From NCBI GenBank assembly GCA_027019885.1, contig JALUWC010000233.1, positions 1-10,787 on the forward strand: a stretch of 10,787 bases of DNA, read 5' to 3'. The position numbers were made by a program, and so were the translations under genes. A model generated the notes under the pieces. That model made no database searches, had not been told where the DNA came from, and saw only the letters and a program-made list of their open reading frames with translations. Below are positions 1 through 8,068 of this stretch, in pieces. This stretch comes from Geoglobus sp. (GTDB lineage Archaea > Halobacteriota > Archaeoglobi > Archaeoglobales > Archaeoglobaceae). The number at the start of each line of letters is the position of its first letter. The first letter of the stretch is position 1.

Positions 1-1722
1 TATAGCACTACCGAAACCACCCAGCAGAACATGATCTTCGATGGTCACAATTGCATTAACCCTTTGAGCTATATTTATGATCAGATCTCTATCAAGAGGC
101 TTAATAAATCGTGCATTTACTACATATATTGGTCCATACTCTCCCTTTAATTTCTCTGCTGCCTCCAAAGCTGAATAAACAGTATTACCAATAGCAAAGA
201 TTGCAAGGTTATCTCCTTCTGTAAGGATCTCTCCCTTTCCTATATGAATACGGCTTAAATCATTGTCCAATTTAATCCCAATACCTTTCCCCCTTGGATA
301 TCTGACTGCTATTGGCCCATTATGAATGGTTGCTGCAAACATCATATGTTGCAATTCATTTTCATCTTTTGGAGACATTATTGTCATGTTTGGAATGTGC
401 CTTAAAAATGATATATCAAACAATCCATGATGTGTAGGCCCGTCTTCACCAACAATGCCTGCCCTATCCATTGCAAATATTACATGGAGGTTCTGGAGAC
501 ATACATCATGTATAATCTGGTCATATGCCCTCTGTAAAAAGGTGGAATAGATTGCAACAACCGGTATAAAACCCTCTCTTGCCATGCCCGCTGCAAAAGT
601 CACTGCATGTTGTTCAGCTATACCTACATCAAAATATCTATCAGGGTACCTTTCAGCAAATTTATCAAGTCCTGTCCCTTCTGGCATCGCTGCAGTAATG
701 GCGATAATTTTTTGATTCTGTTCTGCAAGTCTGATAAGAGTCTGGCTAAATATCTCAGTATATGTTGGGACATCCTCTTGAGACTTTAATATTCTCCCTG
801 TCTCTATATCAAATGGGCCTACTCCATGAAATAACGATGGGTTTGACTCTGCCGGTCTATAACCTTTACCTTTTTTTGTCATTACATGAATAAACACAGG
901 TCCTTTCATATCTCGCACACCAATCAGAGTATCTATAAGCTGGGAAAGATTATGGCCGTCGATAACACCGATGTAGTGAAATCCAAAGGCCTCAAAGAGC
1001 ATTCCCGGAGTCAATAATGCGATTATTGACTCCTCTGCCTTTCTCAGCAACTGTGTAATCCCCCCACCTATTCCTGGAAGAGATTCAAAAAATTTCTGAA
1101 TTTCCTTCTTTCGCTCTGTTATAAACCTGCCAGTTACTTTTCTGCTTAAAAACAAAGATAAGGCCCCTACATTTTTTGAGATAGACATTTCGTTATCGTT
1201 CAATATTACAATTAGATTCTTTTTAAGATGGCCTGCGTTGTTTAGACCTTCAAAGGCAAGGCCAGCTGTCATAGCACCATCCCCTATAACCGAAATAACT
1301 TTAAAGTCATCTCTTTTTAATTCGCAGGCAGAGGAAATACCAAGACCCGCAGAAATAGAAGTTGAAGAGTGCCCTGTTCCAAAATAGTCATACTGGCTTT
1401 CTGAAGGTTTAGGGAAACCGCTTATTCCACCATACTGCCGCAGGGTTGAAAACATGGAATATCTGCCTGTCAAAAGCTTGTGTGCATATGATTGATGCCC
1501 CACATCCCAGATAATCCTGTCTTTTTTAATATCGAAAACATAATGAATAGCAATGGCGAGTTCCACAACCCCAAGATTAGATGAAAGGTGTCCACCATTG
1601 GTTGCTACTGTTGAGACAATGAGATCACGGATCTCATTGGCAAGGCTTAAAAGCTCTTTTTTATTAAAGTTTTTAATATCCTCTGGGTTATTAATCCTCT
1701 CTAATAATTTATCGTCTGTCAT
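1..1722 (-). CDS. dxs: 1-deoxy-D-xylulose-5-phosphate synthase, C-terminus cut by window edge
   Basis: Thiamine-diphosphate enzyme of the cytoplasm that condenses pyruvate with glyceraldehyde 3-phosphate to DXP, the first step of the MEP isoprenoid route. The reading frame runs unbroken for 574 codons from the ATG at 1722 to base 1, so about 50 residues of a usual 620-635 are missing. Visible family marks are GGHLSSNLG near residue 43, the ThDP/Mg motif GDGAMTAG starting at residue 147 followed by LNDN, and GIAEQHAV with the catalytic Glu at residue 370, the same number as in the E. coli enzyme. The last residues, [13 protein letters not shown], are a normal C-terminal-domain stretch. The start is fixed by an AGGAGG eight bases upstream. 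It lies 31 bases after the beta-barrel gene, with no terminator visible between them, so it probably shares the transcript while having its own strong ribosome site. No key residue seems lost. Confidence 0.97.
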   Translation of the reverse strand, partial: MTDDKLLERINNPEDIKNFNKKELLSLANEIRDLIVSTVATNGGHLSSNLGVVELAIAIHYVFDIKKDRIIWDVGHQSYAHKLLTGRYSMFSTLRQYGGISGFPKPSESQYDYFGTGHSSTSISAGLGISSACELKRDDFKVISVIGDGAMTAGLAFEGLNNAGHLKKNLIVILNDNEMSISKNVGALSLFLSRKVTGRFITERKKEIQKFFESLPGIGGGITQLLRKAEESIIALLTPGMLFEAFGFHYIGVIDGHNLSQLIDTLIGVRDMKGPVFIHVMTKKGKGYRPAESNPSLFHGVGPFDIETGRILKSQEDVPTYTEIFSQTLIRLAEQNQKIIAITAAMPEGTGLDKFAERYPDRYFDVGIAEQHAVTFAAGMAREGFIPVVAIYSTFLQRAYDQIIHDVCLQNLHVIFAMDRAGIVGEDGPTHHGLFDISFLRHIPNMTIMSPKDENELQHMMFAATIHNGPIAVRYPRGKGIGIKLDNDLSRIHIGKGEILTEGDNLAIFAIGNTVYSALEAAEKLKGEYGPIYVVNARFIKPLDRDLIINIAQRVNAIVTIEDHVLLGGFGSAI

Positions 1723-1730
1723 GATATTAT

Positions 1731-1736
1731 CCTCCT
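1731..1736 (-). promoter_or_regulatory. Strong Shine-Dalgarno site of dxs
   Basis: The minus strand reads AGGAGG, ending eight bases before the dxs ATG. It sits in the 31-base gap after the beta-barrel gene and settles the dxs start. It is among the best ribosome sites in the window. Confidence 0.85.
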
Positions 1737-1753
1737 GCTATTCTTACATAACT

Positions 1754-2923
1754 CTAAAAGTAAAACTGCATCTGGGCATAATAAAGGTGGCTGAATTTCC
1801 CATATTCACTCTTATCATCTCCCTCAAAGAGAAGAGCTCCGATCATTACATCCATATCTTCAAAGATGTTGTATTTTAATGAGGGATTTATGAAGTAGCT
1901 TTTATCATCTACATCAAAAATCAGGAGGTTATCTGCTCTGAAGAGTGGGGTTATATCATAGCCGAGTTCTATGCCCCAAAAATTTTGGTTTTTTGTGGTA
2001 ATTTCATTCAAATAAGGCTGAATAAATATATTTTCATCTTTTATGTTGCCTCCATTATAAAGATATTCCATGAGGATATAGAATGTATCTGGAAAAGTAT
2101 AATCCCAGCTCAGGACAAAGCGAAGGAAATCATCCCTTTTATCATCAAAGGTGTATGTTGCCTCCCCCCTGAATCCACTCCCTTCAATGTAGCCTGAAAA
2201 ATCAAAGCCGATCATATAGTCATCATGCCCGATTCTGCTCCCCATTACAGAAAGGTCATATCCTTTGAGTTTTGATCGACCTTTCAGGATATAACCCTCA
2301 CCTGAGAGCTTTTTTACATATATAAAACTGATATTGCTAAAGGCATTTATACTAAAATCCATCTTAACCGCATCAACTCCTGTCCTTTCAGTTCTTTCAA
2401 TACTCACTGGATTAATAGGATTAATAACATCTTCTGGATTCCATATTCTACCAACACCCATAGCAATCCTCTGCCTCCCAGCAGTAAGGCTAATCAAATC
2501 ATCTGTATAAGTAAGATACAGTCTATAAATAGAATGCCTCCAGTAAAGATCAGGGTTATCGGCCAAGATACTATCCATGTCATAATAGACATCTCCTTCA
2601 CTTTTCTTAACAAACAAGAATTCTTGGGTATTCAGTATTTCGCCTAAAATAACTTCATTATCATAAATTGCCTTTGCTGATATCTCTGGATTAAATGAAA
2701 TATCGAGCTCAACTCTCAAGCGATTTAGATCACTATAATAATCTTTACCAGAAGAGGTCTCAGAAACTGAAAACAGGTTCTTATAATACCCCTTTAGATT
2801 AAATCCTGTCCCATACCCAGGTAAAAATCCAGATGACAGGGCAATTGAGGGGATAAAAAGGTTTAAGATAAGCATCAGCCACCATATCTTAATCTCTTTT
2901 TTCCTCACTCTCAATTCTTCCAT
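1754..2923 (-). CDS. Outer-membrane beta-barrel protein, porin-like
   Basis: A predicted outer-membrane beta-barrel of about 389 residues. The N-terminus has a basic stretch (RVRKKEIK), a hydrophobic run (IWWLMLILNLFIPSIAL) and a small-residue region (SSG), as in a Sec signal peptide. The rest alternates polar and aromatic/hydrophobic residues in amphipathic strands, and the protein ends in YAQMQFYF with the terminal Phe typical of BAM-inserted barrels. A segment near residues 145-170 reads AGRQRIAMGVGRIWNPEDV and then INPI. This resembles the conserved turn of DUF1302-like barrels that often accompany LolA-like and lipid-transport genes; the match is from memory. The start is uncertain: the ATG at 2923 overlaps the ATPase gene by 35 bases and has its GAGGG directly against it, while a GTG at 2908 has GGAAG at a better distance. 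It probably acts at the outer-membrane end of the transport route encoded just upstream. The exact family and cargo are unknown. Confidence 0.72.
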   Translation of the reverse strand: MEELRVRKKEIKIWWLMLILNLFIPSIALSSGFLPGYGTGFNLKGYYKNLFSVSETSSGKDYYSDLNRLRVELDISFNPEISAKAIYDNEVILGEILNTQEFLFVKKSEGDVYYDMDSILADNPDLYWRHSIYRLYLTYTDDLISLTAGRQRIAMGVGRIWNPEDVINPINPVSIERTERTGVDAVKMDFSINAFSNISFIYVKKLSGEGYILKGRSKLKGYDLSVMGSRIGHDDYMIGFDFSGYIEGSGFRGEATYTFDDKRDDFLRFVLSWDYTFPDTFYILMEYLYNGGNIKDENIFIQPYLNEITTKNQNFWGIELGYDITPLFRADNLLIFDVDDKSYFINPSLKYNIFEDMDVMIGALLFEGDDKSEYGKFSHLYYAQMQFYF

Positions 2924-3575
2924 CCCTCAGGATAATCACCCTTGATGCCATCTCCATTACCATGGGGTCATGAGTAGAAAAAATAAATGTTATATTCTCC
3001 CTGTGATTCATCTCCTGCATCAGTCTGAGTATCGAAATTCCTGTATTTGAATCGAGATTGGCCGTAGGCTCATCTGCGAGAATAACAGCAGGTTTTGTAA
3101 CCATGGCCCTGGCTACTGCCACCCTCTGCTGCTGCCCCCCACTCATCTCTTTTGGTCTTCTATTAGCAAGTTCCAAAATGCCAACATCTTTTATTATTTT
3201 ATTAACCCTCTCTCTTCTCTCTGCCTTATCAATACCGAGCAGGAGTAATCCTAATTCTATATTTTCAACAGCTGTCAAAACAGGTATAAGGTTGTACTCC
3301 TGAAATATAAAACCAATTCTCTTAAGACGGAGGTCAGAGCGTCTTGCTTTTGAAAGGAGTGTAATATCTTGATCTTCGATATACACTTTACCCTTTGATG
3401 GCCTGTCTATTCCGCCTATTAAATTTAAAAGTGTTGTCTTTCCTGACCCAGAAGGACCTACTATGGCAAGAAATTCACCCTCCTGCACCTCAAAGGACAC
3501 ATCTGTGACTGCATGGACCTTTAATTTGTTTTTCCCGTATACTTTTGAAACCTTATCTAATCTTACAATAGCCAT
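2889..3575 (-). CDS. ABC transporter ATP-binding protein, LolD/MacB type
   Basis: Cytoplasmic ATPase of 228 residues, complete and of normal length for the LolD/MacB/FtsE group. It shows Walker A GPSGSGKTT at residues 40-48, Q-loop Gln92 in FIFQEYNL, the signature MSGGQQQR at 144-151, Walker B VILADEP at 164-170 followed by the D-loop NLD, and the H-loop STHD with His202. All catalytic residues are present, so it should hydrolyse ATP. The ATG at 3575 shares one base with the TAA of the permease gene (TAATG), and GAGG lies eight bases upstream, which supports translational coupling. The partner is almost certainly that permease. Family members extract lipoproteins or lipids from the inner membrane or drive periplasmic efflux. 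The LolA-like and beta-barrel neighbours favour lipid or lipoprotein transfer to the outer membrane, but the cargo cannot be read from the ATPase. Confidence 0.93.
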   Translation of the reverse strand: MAIVRLDKVSKVYGKNKLKVHAVTDVSFEVQEGEFLAIVGPSGSGKTTLLNLIGGIDRPSKGKVYIEDQDITLLSKARRSDLRLKRIGFIFQEYNLIPVLTAVENIELGLLLLGIDKAERRERVNKIIKDVGILELANRRPKEMSGGQQQRVAVARAMVTKPAVILADEPTANLDSNTGISILRLMQEMNHRENITFIFSTHDPMVMEMASRVIILRDGRIESEEKRD

Positions 3576-4831
3576 TATATATGCCTCAGTGTATCCACTA
3601 TCTCAAGACGAGCTGCCTTTAAAGCTGGGTAAAGGGCAGCAATGATAGAAATTGAAAATACAAACAGTAAAGGTATCAGTATTCCCTTCCATGTAAACAT
3701 CGAATATATAATGGTATTTATGCCAAGGAATCTCCCGATCCCATGGGAAAACTGCGAAAAATCAAACCCATATTTACTCAGATACCATATATCGCCCAAT
3801 CCAATTATGACACCAATACTACCAGCTATTGCTGCAAGGAAAAATGACTCTAACAGTATCATTAAGACAATCTGCCTATCCCTCATCCCAATAGTCATGA
3901 TTATTCCTATTTCCCTGAACCTCTCAAAAACACTCATTAGCATGGTGTTTAAAATGCCCATGGCAACAAGAGTAAAGACAATGCCCATTACAATATATAT
4001 ATTGACCTTATTTATACGAATTATTTCCACCATATCAGGGGCAAGGTCCTTCCATGTCAATATCTCAAGTCCCCTATCTTTCAATGACAGCGATAGGGAG
4101 CGATAAATACTTTCAAGATATTGAGACTTTTGGAGCAACACAACTATCACTGATACCTCAGACTCATAACCTGCTATTTTCTGGGCTGTATTTAATGGGA
4201 TATATACTGTTGAGCGGTCAATCTCAGGGATACCTGTCCTAAAAATTCCTCTAATACGTAGTGCCCTCGCCCCCATCGAGCCGTCATATGCCTGAGTTAA
4301 TAAGACGATCTTGTCTCCGAGATCAACTGAGAGATTTTTTGCGAGCCTTTCACCTATCAGTATGGAAGGGCTGTCTGCCTCTTTAAGATATCCTCCTTTG
4401 ACAATGGTGCGTTCAAGAACGGATACCTGCCTTTCCTCTTTCGGAGAAATACCTACTACCATGGCACCTGCCGAATTTCTTGTGCTGCTTATTAATGCTT
4501 GGAACATTACTCTCTTTGTTACAGCTTTGACATAAGGAGTCAGGTTTGCCGAATAGATATCTTCGATAATTCTGTCAGGTTCAGATATAAACTTTGCTGT
4601 ATCTATCTCCTGATGAAATTCAGCTTCAGATATCTGGATATGCCCCGTCTGTAATCTAACGACATTATTTATCATCTGCTCGTTAAAACCATCATTAAAC
4701 CCGTTCAGGTGTATGAGTATGGCAAGCCCAAAGGCTATAGCAGCACTGGTAATAAAAGACCTTCTCTTATTTCTAAAGACATTTCTTATTGCGATCTTTG
4801 ATAGTATACCAATGGTATTAATAATGTTCAT
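3575..4831 (-). CDS. ABC transporter permease, MacB/LolC/E (FtsX) family
   Basis: Inner-membrane permease of about 418 residues with the MacB/LolE plan. It has a cytoplasmic N-terminal helix (IAIRNVFRNKRRSF), TM1 near residues 26-42, a periplasmic domain to about residue 270, then three TM segments near 275-297, 322-347 and 383-403, ending in ALYPALKAARLEIVDTLRHI. The segment FERFREIGIIMTIGM after TM2 is the usual coupling region for the ATPase. I chose the ATG at 4831; a GTG at 4840 is in frame but has no ribosome site. Either start overlaps the end of the LolA-like gene (14 or 23 bases). Only one permease is encoded here, so a homodimer is expected, unlike the LolC-LolE pair of E. coli. In this family the work is mechanical transfer of a hydrophobic cargo at the periplasmic face, not passage through a channel. 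The setting suggests a lipid or lipoprotein cargo. Confidence 0.9.
   Translation of the reverse strand: MNIINTIGILSKIAIRNVFRNKRRSFITSAAIAFGLAILIHLNGFNDGFNEQMINNVVRLQTGHIQISEAEFHQEIDTAKFISEPDRIIEDIYSANLTPYVKAVTKRVMFQALISSTRNSAGAMVVGISPKEERQVSVLERTIVKGGYLKEADSPSILIGERLAKNLSVDLGDKIVLLTQAYDGSMGARALRIRGIFRTGIPEIDRSTVYIPLNTAQKIAGYESEVSVIVVLLQKSQYLESIYRSLSLSLKDRGLEILTWKDLAPDMVEIIRINKVNIYIVMGIVFTLVAMGILNTMLMSVFERFREIGIIMTIGMRDRQIVLMILLESFFLAAIAGSIGVIIGLGDIWYLSKYGFDFSQFSHGIGRFLGINTIIYSMFTWKGILIPLLFVFSISIIAALYPALKAARLEIVDTLRHI
3584..3587 (-). promoter_or_regulatory. Shine-Dalgarno site of the ABC ATPase gene
   Basis: The minus strand reads GAGG, eight bases before the ATG at 3575. It lies inside the last codons of the permease gene. 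With the TAATG overlap it points to coupled translation of permease and ATPase. Confidence 0.6.
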
Positions 4832-5591
4832 ATTTACCACTCTTTAAGTTTTGTAATGTATAAATTCTCTTATTGATAGGTTTATCGAATGCTATATCTA
4901 AGTATCTAATTACCGTTAAGCCGTCTTTATTAACCAATGGTCTCATCTCAAGACGGGCCGGGAATTTTCTCCCGCCAAGATTTTTAATATTAGAATAACT
5001 AAGTACACGGATGAGTTTCCCTGATTCATCATAATATTCCTGGCGAATGGGGATAAAGTCTTTGGCCCTAATTATCAATCTCAGCTTGCCCCAGACCACA
5101 GGTGCCTCTGGTTTAGGTATGGACTCTATTATATACACCTCCTGACCTTTAATTTTTGTTTTATCTACTAATCTATGTTCATAATCCATGATTATCGTAT
5201 CAGTACGGACAATATCTTCATAGGTAAAGTCACTGCCCATCCATGGCTGTGCCATCATTGAGGGTGCTATCTTAATTATCCTCTCCACATCAGGGATGTA
5301 TGTCCATACCTCTTTACCAACTTTTAGCGTCCCTATCCCCTGTTCTTTAGATGGATAGACTATGCGAACCATTGTCTTCTCGAGCTTCTCACTCCATGTT
5401 TTCAACCTTATTGTCCTTTTCCATTTAGGTCTAATTACTGTCATCTCTACAAATGCCCTGTTGGTGGCATTTCCCCTTAAGATCTCATCCGTCTTTTCTA
5501 CAATCTCTCTTCCGGTGAGTTCGGCCATCCCTGGAGGAACAACGCCAAGAAATATTATTGAACAAATTATTAATGCTATAAATACCCTCAT
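4818..5591 (-). CDS. Outer-membrane lipoprotein-sorting protein, LolA-like periplasmic carrier
   Basis: Exported protein of 257 residues. A signal peptide covers residues 1-23, with a hydrophobic run and a GMA cleavage site before ELTG. Cys10 is inside the hydrophobic run and is not a lipobox. The mature part matches the LolA-like outer-membrane lipoprotein-sorting family (I believe PF17131): antiparallel strands with ...WTYIPDVERIIKI near residues 96-108, followed by the family mark SMMAQPWMGSDFTYEDIVR at 111-129. Proteins of this fold carry acyl chains in a half-barrel across the periplasm. The ATG at 5591 overlaps the aminotransferase stop as ATGA, with no good ribosome site, so translation probably depends on the gene before it. 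It stands directly before an ABC permease and ATPase of the Lol/MacB type and is the likely periplasmic relay for their cargo. It could carry a lipid instead of a lipoprotein; sequence does not decide. Confidence 0.88.
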   Translation of the reverse strand: MRVFIALIICSIIFLGVVPPGMAELTGREIVEKTDEILRGNATNRAFVEMTVIRPKWKRTIRLKTWSEKLEKTMVRIVYPSKEQGIGTLKVGKEVWTYIPDVERIIKIAPSMMAQPWMGSDFTYEDIVRTDTIIMDYEHRLVDKTKIKGQEVYIIESIPKPEAPVVWGKLRLIIRAKDFIPIRQEYYDESGKLIRVLSYSNIKNLGGRKFPARLEMRPLVNKDGLTVIRYLDIAFDKPINKRIYTLQNLKSGKYEHY

Positions 5592-6925
5592 TTCAGCTTA
5601 ATATCTGCCTTTCTGGTTATATATTTTAATTCTTCAAGTACATCAGCAACTTTCTGAACTGCATAATTTATATGTCTTTCTGTCATCGGAATTGAGAGAA
5701 AAAACGCACATCGTTTTGATAGAAAAACACCCTTATTGAGAAGCATTATATGAAAGAGGGGTGTTAATCTTTCAAAGAAATGTGTCTGTTTTCTTTTAAA
5801 AGAGCTGTCTACATTAAAATGGATTTGACAAAAAGATCCCGCACCTGTAATTTTAATGCCTCTTAAGTATCTTCCCATAATTTCAAAAAGCTGCCTTCTT
5901 AAAGTATCACCTAAAGCATTTAGACGCTGGATATTTTTCTTAGTGAGTTCTTTAAGAGTAATATATCCACAAACCATAGAGGCCTCATTACCATTAAATG
6001 TACCTGAGTGAAACACTCCTTTTTTTTCCTCGGACAGGAGTTGCATTATATCACTACGCCCTCCAACCGCTCCAATCGGGAAACCGCCTCCAATCATCTT
6101 ACCGAGTATGGTCAAATCAGGCCTTATGCCAAATAATTCCTGCGCCCCACCTAATGCAAGTCTGAAGGTCAAGACCTCATCGAATATTAGAATAATATTA
6201 TTTGCACTCGTCAGTTCTCTTAACCTTTGCAAATAGTCACTCTGCGCTGGTATCATTCCCCCTGCACCCAGCATTGGCTCTACTATAAGACATGCAATCT
6301 GCTTTTTATGCCTTGATATAATCTTTTCGACTAACTCTGCAGAATTATATGGAACGAGTATGACATTTTTTGCTGTCTCCCCCGTGAGACCATGGGGTGT
6401 GACTCTTTTTTCGCCATTATATATCACATCATCATATGTTCCATGATATCCATCAATGATCTTAATTATCTTTTCCCTTTTTGTAAATGCCCTTGCAAGT
6501 CTGACAGCATACATGGCGGCTTCTGTACCAGAATTAGTAAATCTAATCTTTTCAATAGAAGGCATACGTTTACATATCAAGCCTGCAAGCCTTATTTGAT
6601 TTGCAGTAGGTGCACCGAATACCGTACCCCTCGTCAGCTGGCGGCTCATTTCAGTTACTACTTTTGGATGACAATGCCCGAGAATAAGTGAACCATAATT
6701 ATTTAAAAAATCCAGATACCGCTTATTATCTTCATCGTAAACATAGCAGCCCTTTCCATGAGTCATATAAGGTGCAAATGGGGGGAAATGAGCTGCACTC
6801 CTGGTATTGCCATCTGGGAAATACCGTATCCCTTTGGAGTAAAGCCTCCCTGAATCTTTATGAGTTCTTGTATATTGTGACATTATTTTTTGATGTATAG
6901 ATTCAATTAATTTAATCGTTTCCAT
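5588..6925 (-). CDS. Class III PLP aminotransferase, beta-amino-acid transaminase-like
   Basis: Cytoplasmic fold-type I PLP enzyme of 445 residues, complete. Cofactor residues are visible: SGTEAAM at 132-138 for the phosphate, DGYHG at 158-162 for ring stacking, Asp249 in FDEV for the pyridine nitrogen, and the Schiff-base Lys276 in LGKMIGGGFP. The overall match is to the glutamate-1-semialdehyde aminomutase (HemL) branch, but two places look more like its beta-amino-acid transaminases: PDGNTRSAAHFPPF at 37-50 in place of the HemL N-terminal motif, and DEVLTFRLALGG at 249-260 where HemL has DEVMTGFR. Arg42 falls where the known beta-phenylalanine aminotransferase has a carboxylate-binding Arg (from memory). 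The gene overlaps the KamA-like gene by 14 bases and the LolA-like gene by 4. The pair suggests an aminomutase making a beta-amino acid that this enzyme then transaminates; this is inference. A HpnO-like or a true aminomutase role is an alternative. Confidence 0.88.
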   Translation of the reverse strand: METIKLIESIHQKIMSQYTRTHKDSGRLYSKGIRYFPDGNTRSAAHFPPFAPYMTHGKGCYVYDEDNKRYLDFLNNYGSLILGHCHPKVVTEMSRQLTRGTVFGAPTANQIRLAGLICKRMPSIEKIRFTNSGTEAAMYAVRLARAFTKREKIIKIIDGYHGTYDDVIYNGEKRVTPHGLTGETAKNVILVPYNSAELVEKIISRHKKQIACLIVEPMLGAGGMIPAQSDYLQRLRELTSANNIILIFDEVLTFRLALGGAQELFGIRPDLTILGKMIGGGFPIGAVGGRSDIMQLLSEEKKGVFHSGTFNGNEASMVCGYITLKELTKKNIQRLNALGDTLRRQLFEIMGRYLRGIKITGAGSFCQIHFNVDSSFKRKQTHFFERLTPLFHIMLLNKGVFLSKRCAFFLSIPMTERHINYAVQKVADVLEELKYITRKADIKLK

Positions 6926-8066
6926 CTCGATAATACCCTATGATGCATCCATGCTCATCAATATAATGCCTTCCGGGCAGAGAATTCTGGTTTGTGTATC
7001 TAAAAAACTCATCAGGATTATAAACCATCCTCGTTCTGATAAATTTTTGATCTCCTTTGTAATCATAATCCAATACTTCCTTATTAATCACATGCACCTT
7101 CCCAACCTCTGTAGCAAACACATAATTGGGACATAATGTAGAAGATAGCTTGAAAAGTTCCTCCATTATTTCAATACCCCGTGCTACTGAGGTACGGAAG
7201 TGATCAGAACCAACCACAGGCATACAGTGATTAAGATAATATGGGATTATCCTGTTTCTAATCAAGATACTGAAGAGGGTAATAATAGTGTCCGGATCAT
7301 CATTTATCCCTTTAAGGAGGACAGTCTGGTTGCGCAGGATTATACCCTTAGAAACAAATTTATGACATGTCCTTATTGCTTCTGGAGTCAATTCGTCTGG
7401 ATGATTGAAATGCACATTAATTGCTAATGACTTGCTCTTTGTCGGGTTAACATAATCTGGCACGTTAAATCTGTTCAACCTTTCTATGAGTTCGTCCGTA
7501 AAGATATGCGGCCTATAAAGCAGACTTCTTGTCCCAATCCTTATATCATAGATATGGTCAATAGACATTAATGAGGTTAAGAGAAAATCCAGTCTGTCCA
7601 AATCAAGAAAAGGATCTCCACCTGTAATTAATACCCCTCTGATTTCGGGATTATTTGAGATATATTCAACGGCCTTTTTAATATCGTTCTCATCCATCGG
7701 TCTCTTTGATCTCTGAACCCTTGACTTTCTAAAACAAAAACGGCAATAAGCCGGGCAATCAAATACTGGAATAATGATCACCCTGTCTCTATATACCCTT
7801 TCAAGTCCGTGTACACCTGCACAGTGTTTTCCGCTCTCAAATGGTTCATCTGTTCCATTAGAAGTTAATTCCTCTGGAGACGGGAGAAACTGCCTGCCCA
7901 CAGTAGATGGATATCTTATAATAAGCTCTCTCAAGTAGGATGTTACCTTTGCAGGATATAGTTTTATAACCTTTTCTATATCATTATCAATATTCGTATT
8001 TCTGTCATATTCTTCAGAAAAATTATTAAGATTGATGATTTCTTCAGTATCCATATGTATTCCCAT
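6912..8066 (-). CDS. Radical SAM protein of the lysine 2,3-aminomutase (KamA) family, substrate unknown
   Basis: Radical SAM enzyme of 384 residues with a CX3CX2C cluster motif (Cys104, Cys108, Cys111 in CPAYCRFC), the SAM-contacting GGDP at 149-152, and family blocks IRIGTR (175-180), HFNHPDEL (219-226), NQTVLLKGIND (246-256) and DHFRTSV (288-294). Arg113 matches the carboxylate-binding Arg134 of clostridial lysine 2,3-aminomutase, and Lys323 in VGKVHV matches the PLP lysine 337. By my alignment the two Asp residues that bind the side-chain amine of lysine (293, 330) are Met282 and Ala318. The usual PGGGGK loop is two residues shorter, and the C-terminal Cys cluster of the longer aminomutases is absent. 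I therefore expect a 2,3-aminomutase-type reaction on something other than lysine. The start is set by GGAGGA six bases before the ATG. It begins two bases after the glycosyltransferase stop and overlaps the aminotransferase gene. EpmB is an unlikely alternative. Confidence 0.9.
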   Translation of the reverse strand: MGIHMDTEEIINLNNFSEEYDRNTNIDNDIEKVIKLYPAKVTSYLRELIIRYPSTVGRQFLPSPEELTSNGTDEPFESGKHCAGVHGLERVYRDRVIIIPVFDCPAYCRFCFRKSRVQRSKRPMDENDIKKAVEYISNNPEIRGVLITGGDPFLDLDRLDFLLTSLMSIDHIYDIRIGTRSLLYRPHIFTDELIERLNRFNVPDYVNPTKSKSLAINVHFNHPDELTPEAIRTCHKFVSKGIILRNQTVLLKGINDDPDTIITLFSILIRNRIIPYYLNHCMPVVGSDHFRTSVARGIEIMEELFKLSSTLCPNYVFATEVGKVHVINKEVLDYDYKGDQKFIRTRMVYNPDEFFRYTNQNSLPGRHYIDEHGCIIGYYRDGND

Positions 8067-8068
8067 AC

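Noticed and set aside
1723..1753. Terminator or promoter between the beta-barrel gene and dxs
   Set aside because: The 31-base gap has no stable inverted repeat with a T-run and is too short for a clear promoter; it mainly holds the dxs ribosome site.
3642..4106. 154-codon open frame on the plus strand opposite the permease gene
   Set aside because: It lies wholly antisense to a well-supported ABC permease, has no ribosome site or recognisable domain, and its composition is what the reverse strand of a membrane protein gene would give. The other plus-strand frames in the window (for example 1553-1879 and 6392-6691) are rejected for the same reasons.
5588..6925. Calling the aminotransferase HemL (glutamate-1-semialdehyde aminomutase)
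   Set aside because: The family fold fits, but the N-terminal motif and the region after the PLP Asp differ from HemL, and no other tetrapyrrole gene is present. A beta-amino-acid transaminase-like call is safer.
6912..8066. Calling the radical SAM gene lysine 2,3-aminomutase (kamA/ablA) or EpmB
   Set aside because: The lysine-binding Asp positions are changed and no partner for N-acetyl-beta-lysine synthesis (ablB) or EF-P modification is nearby.
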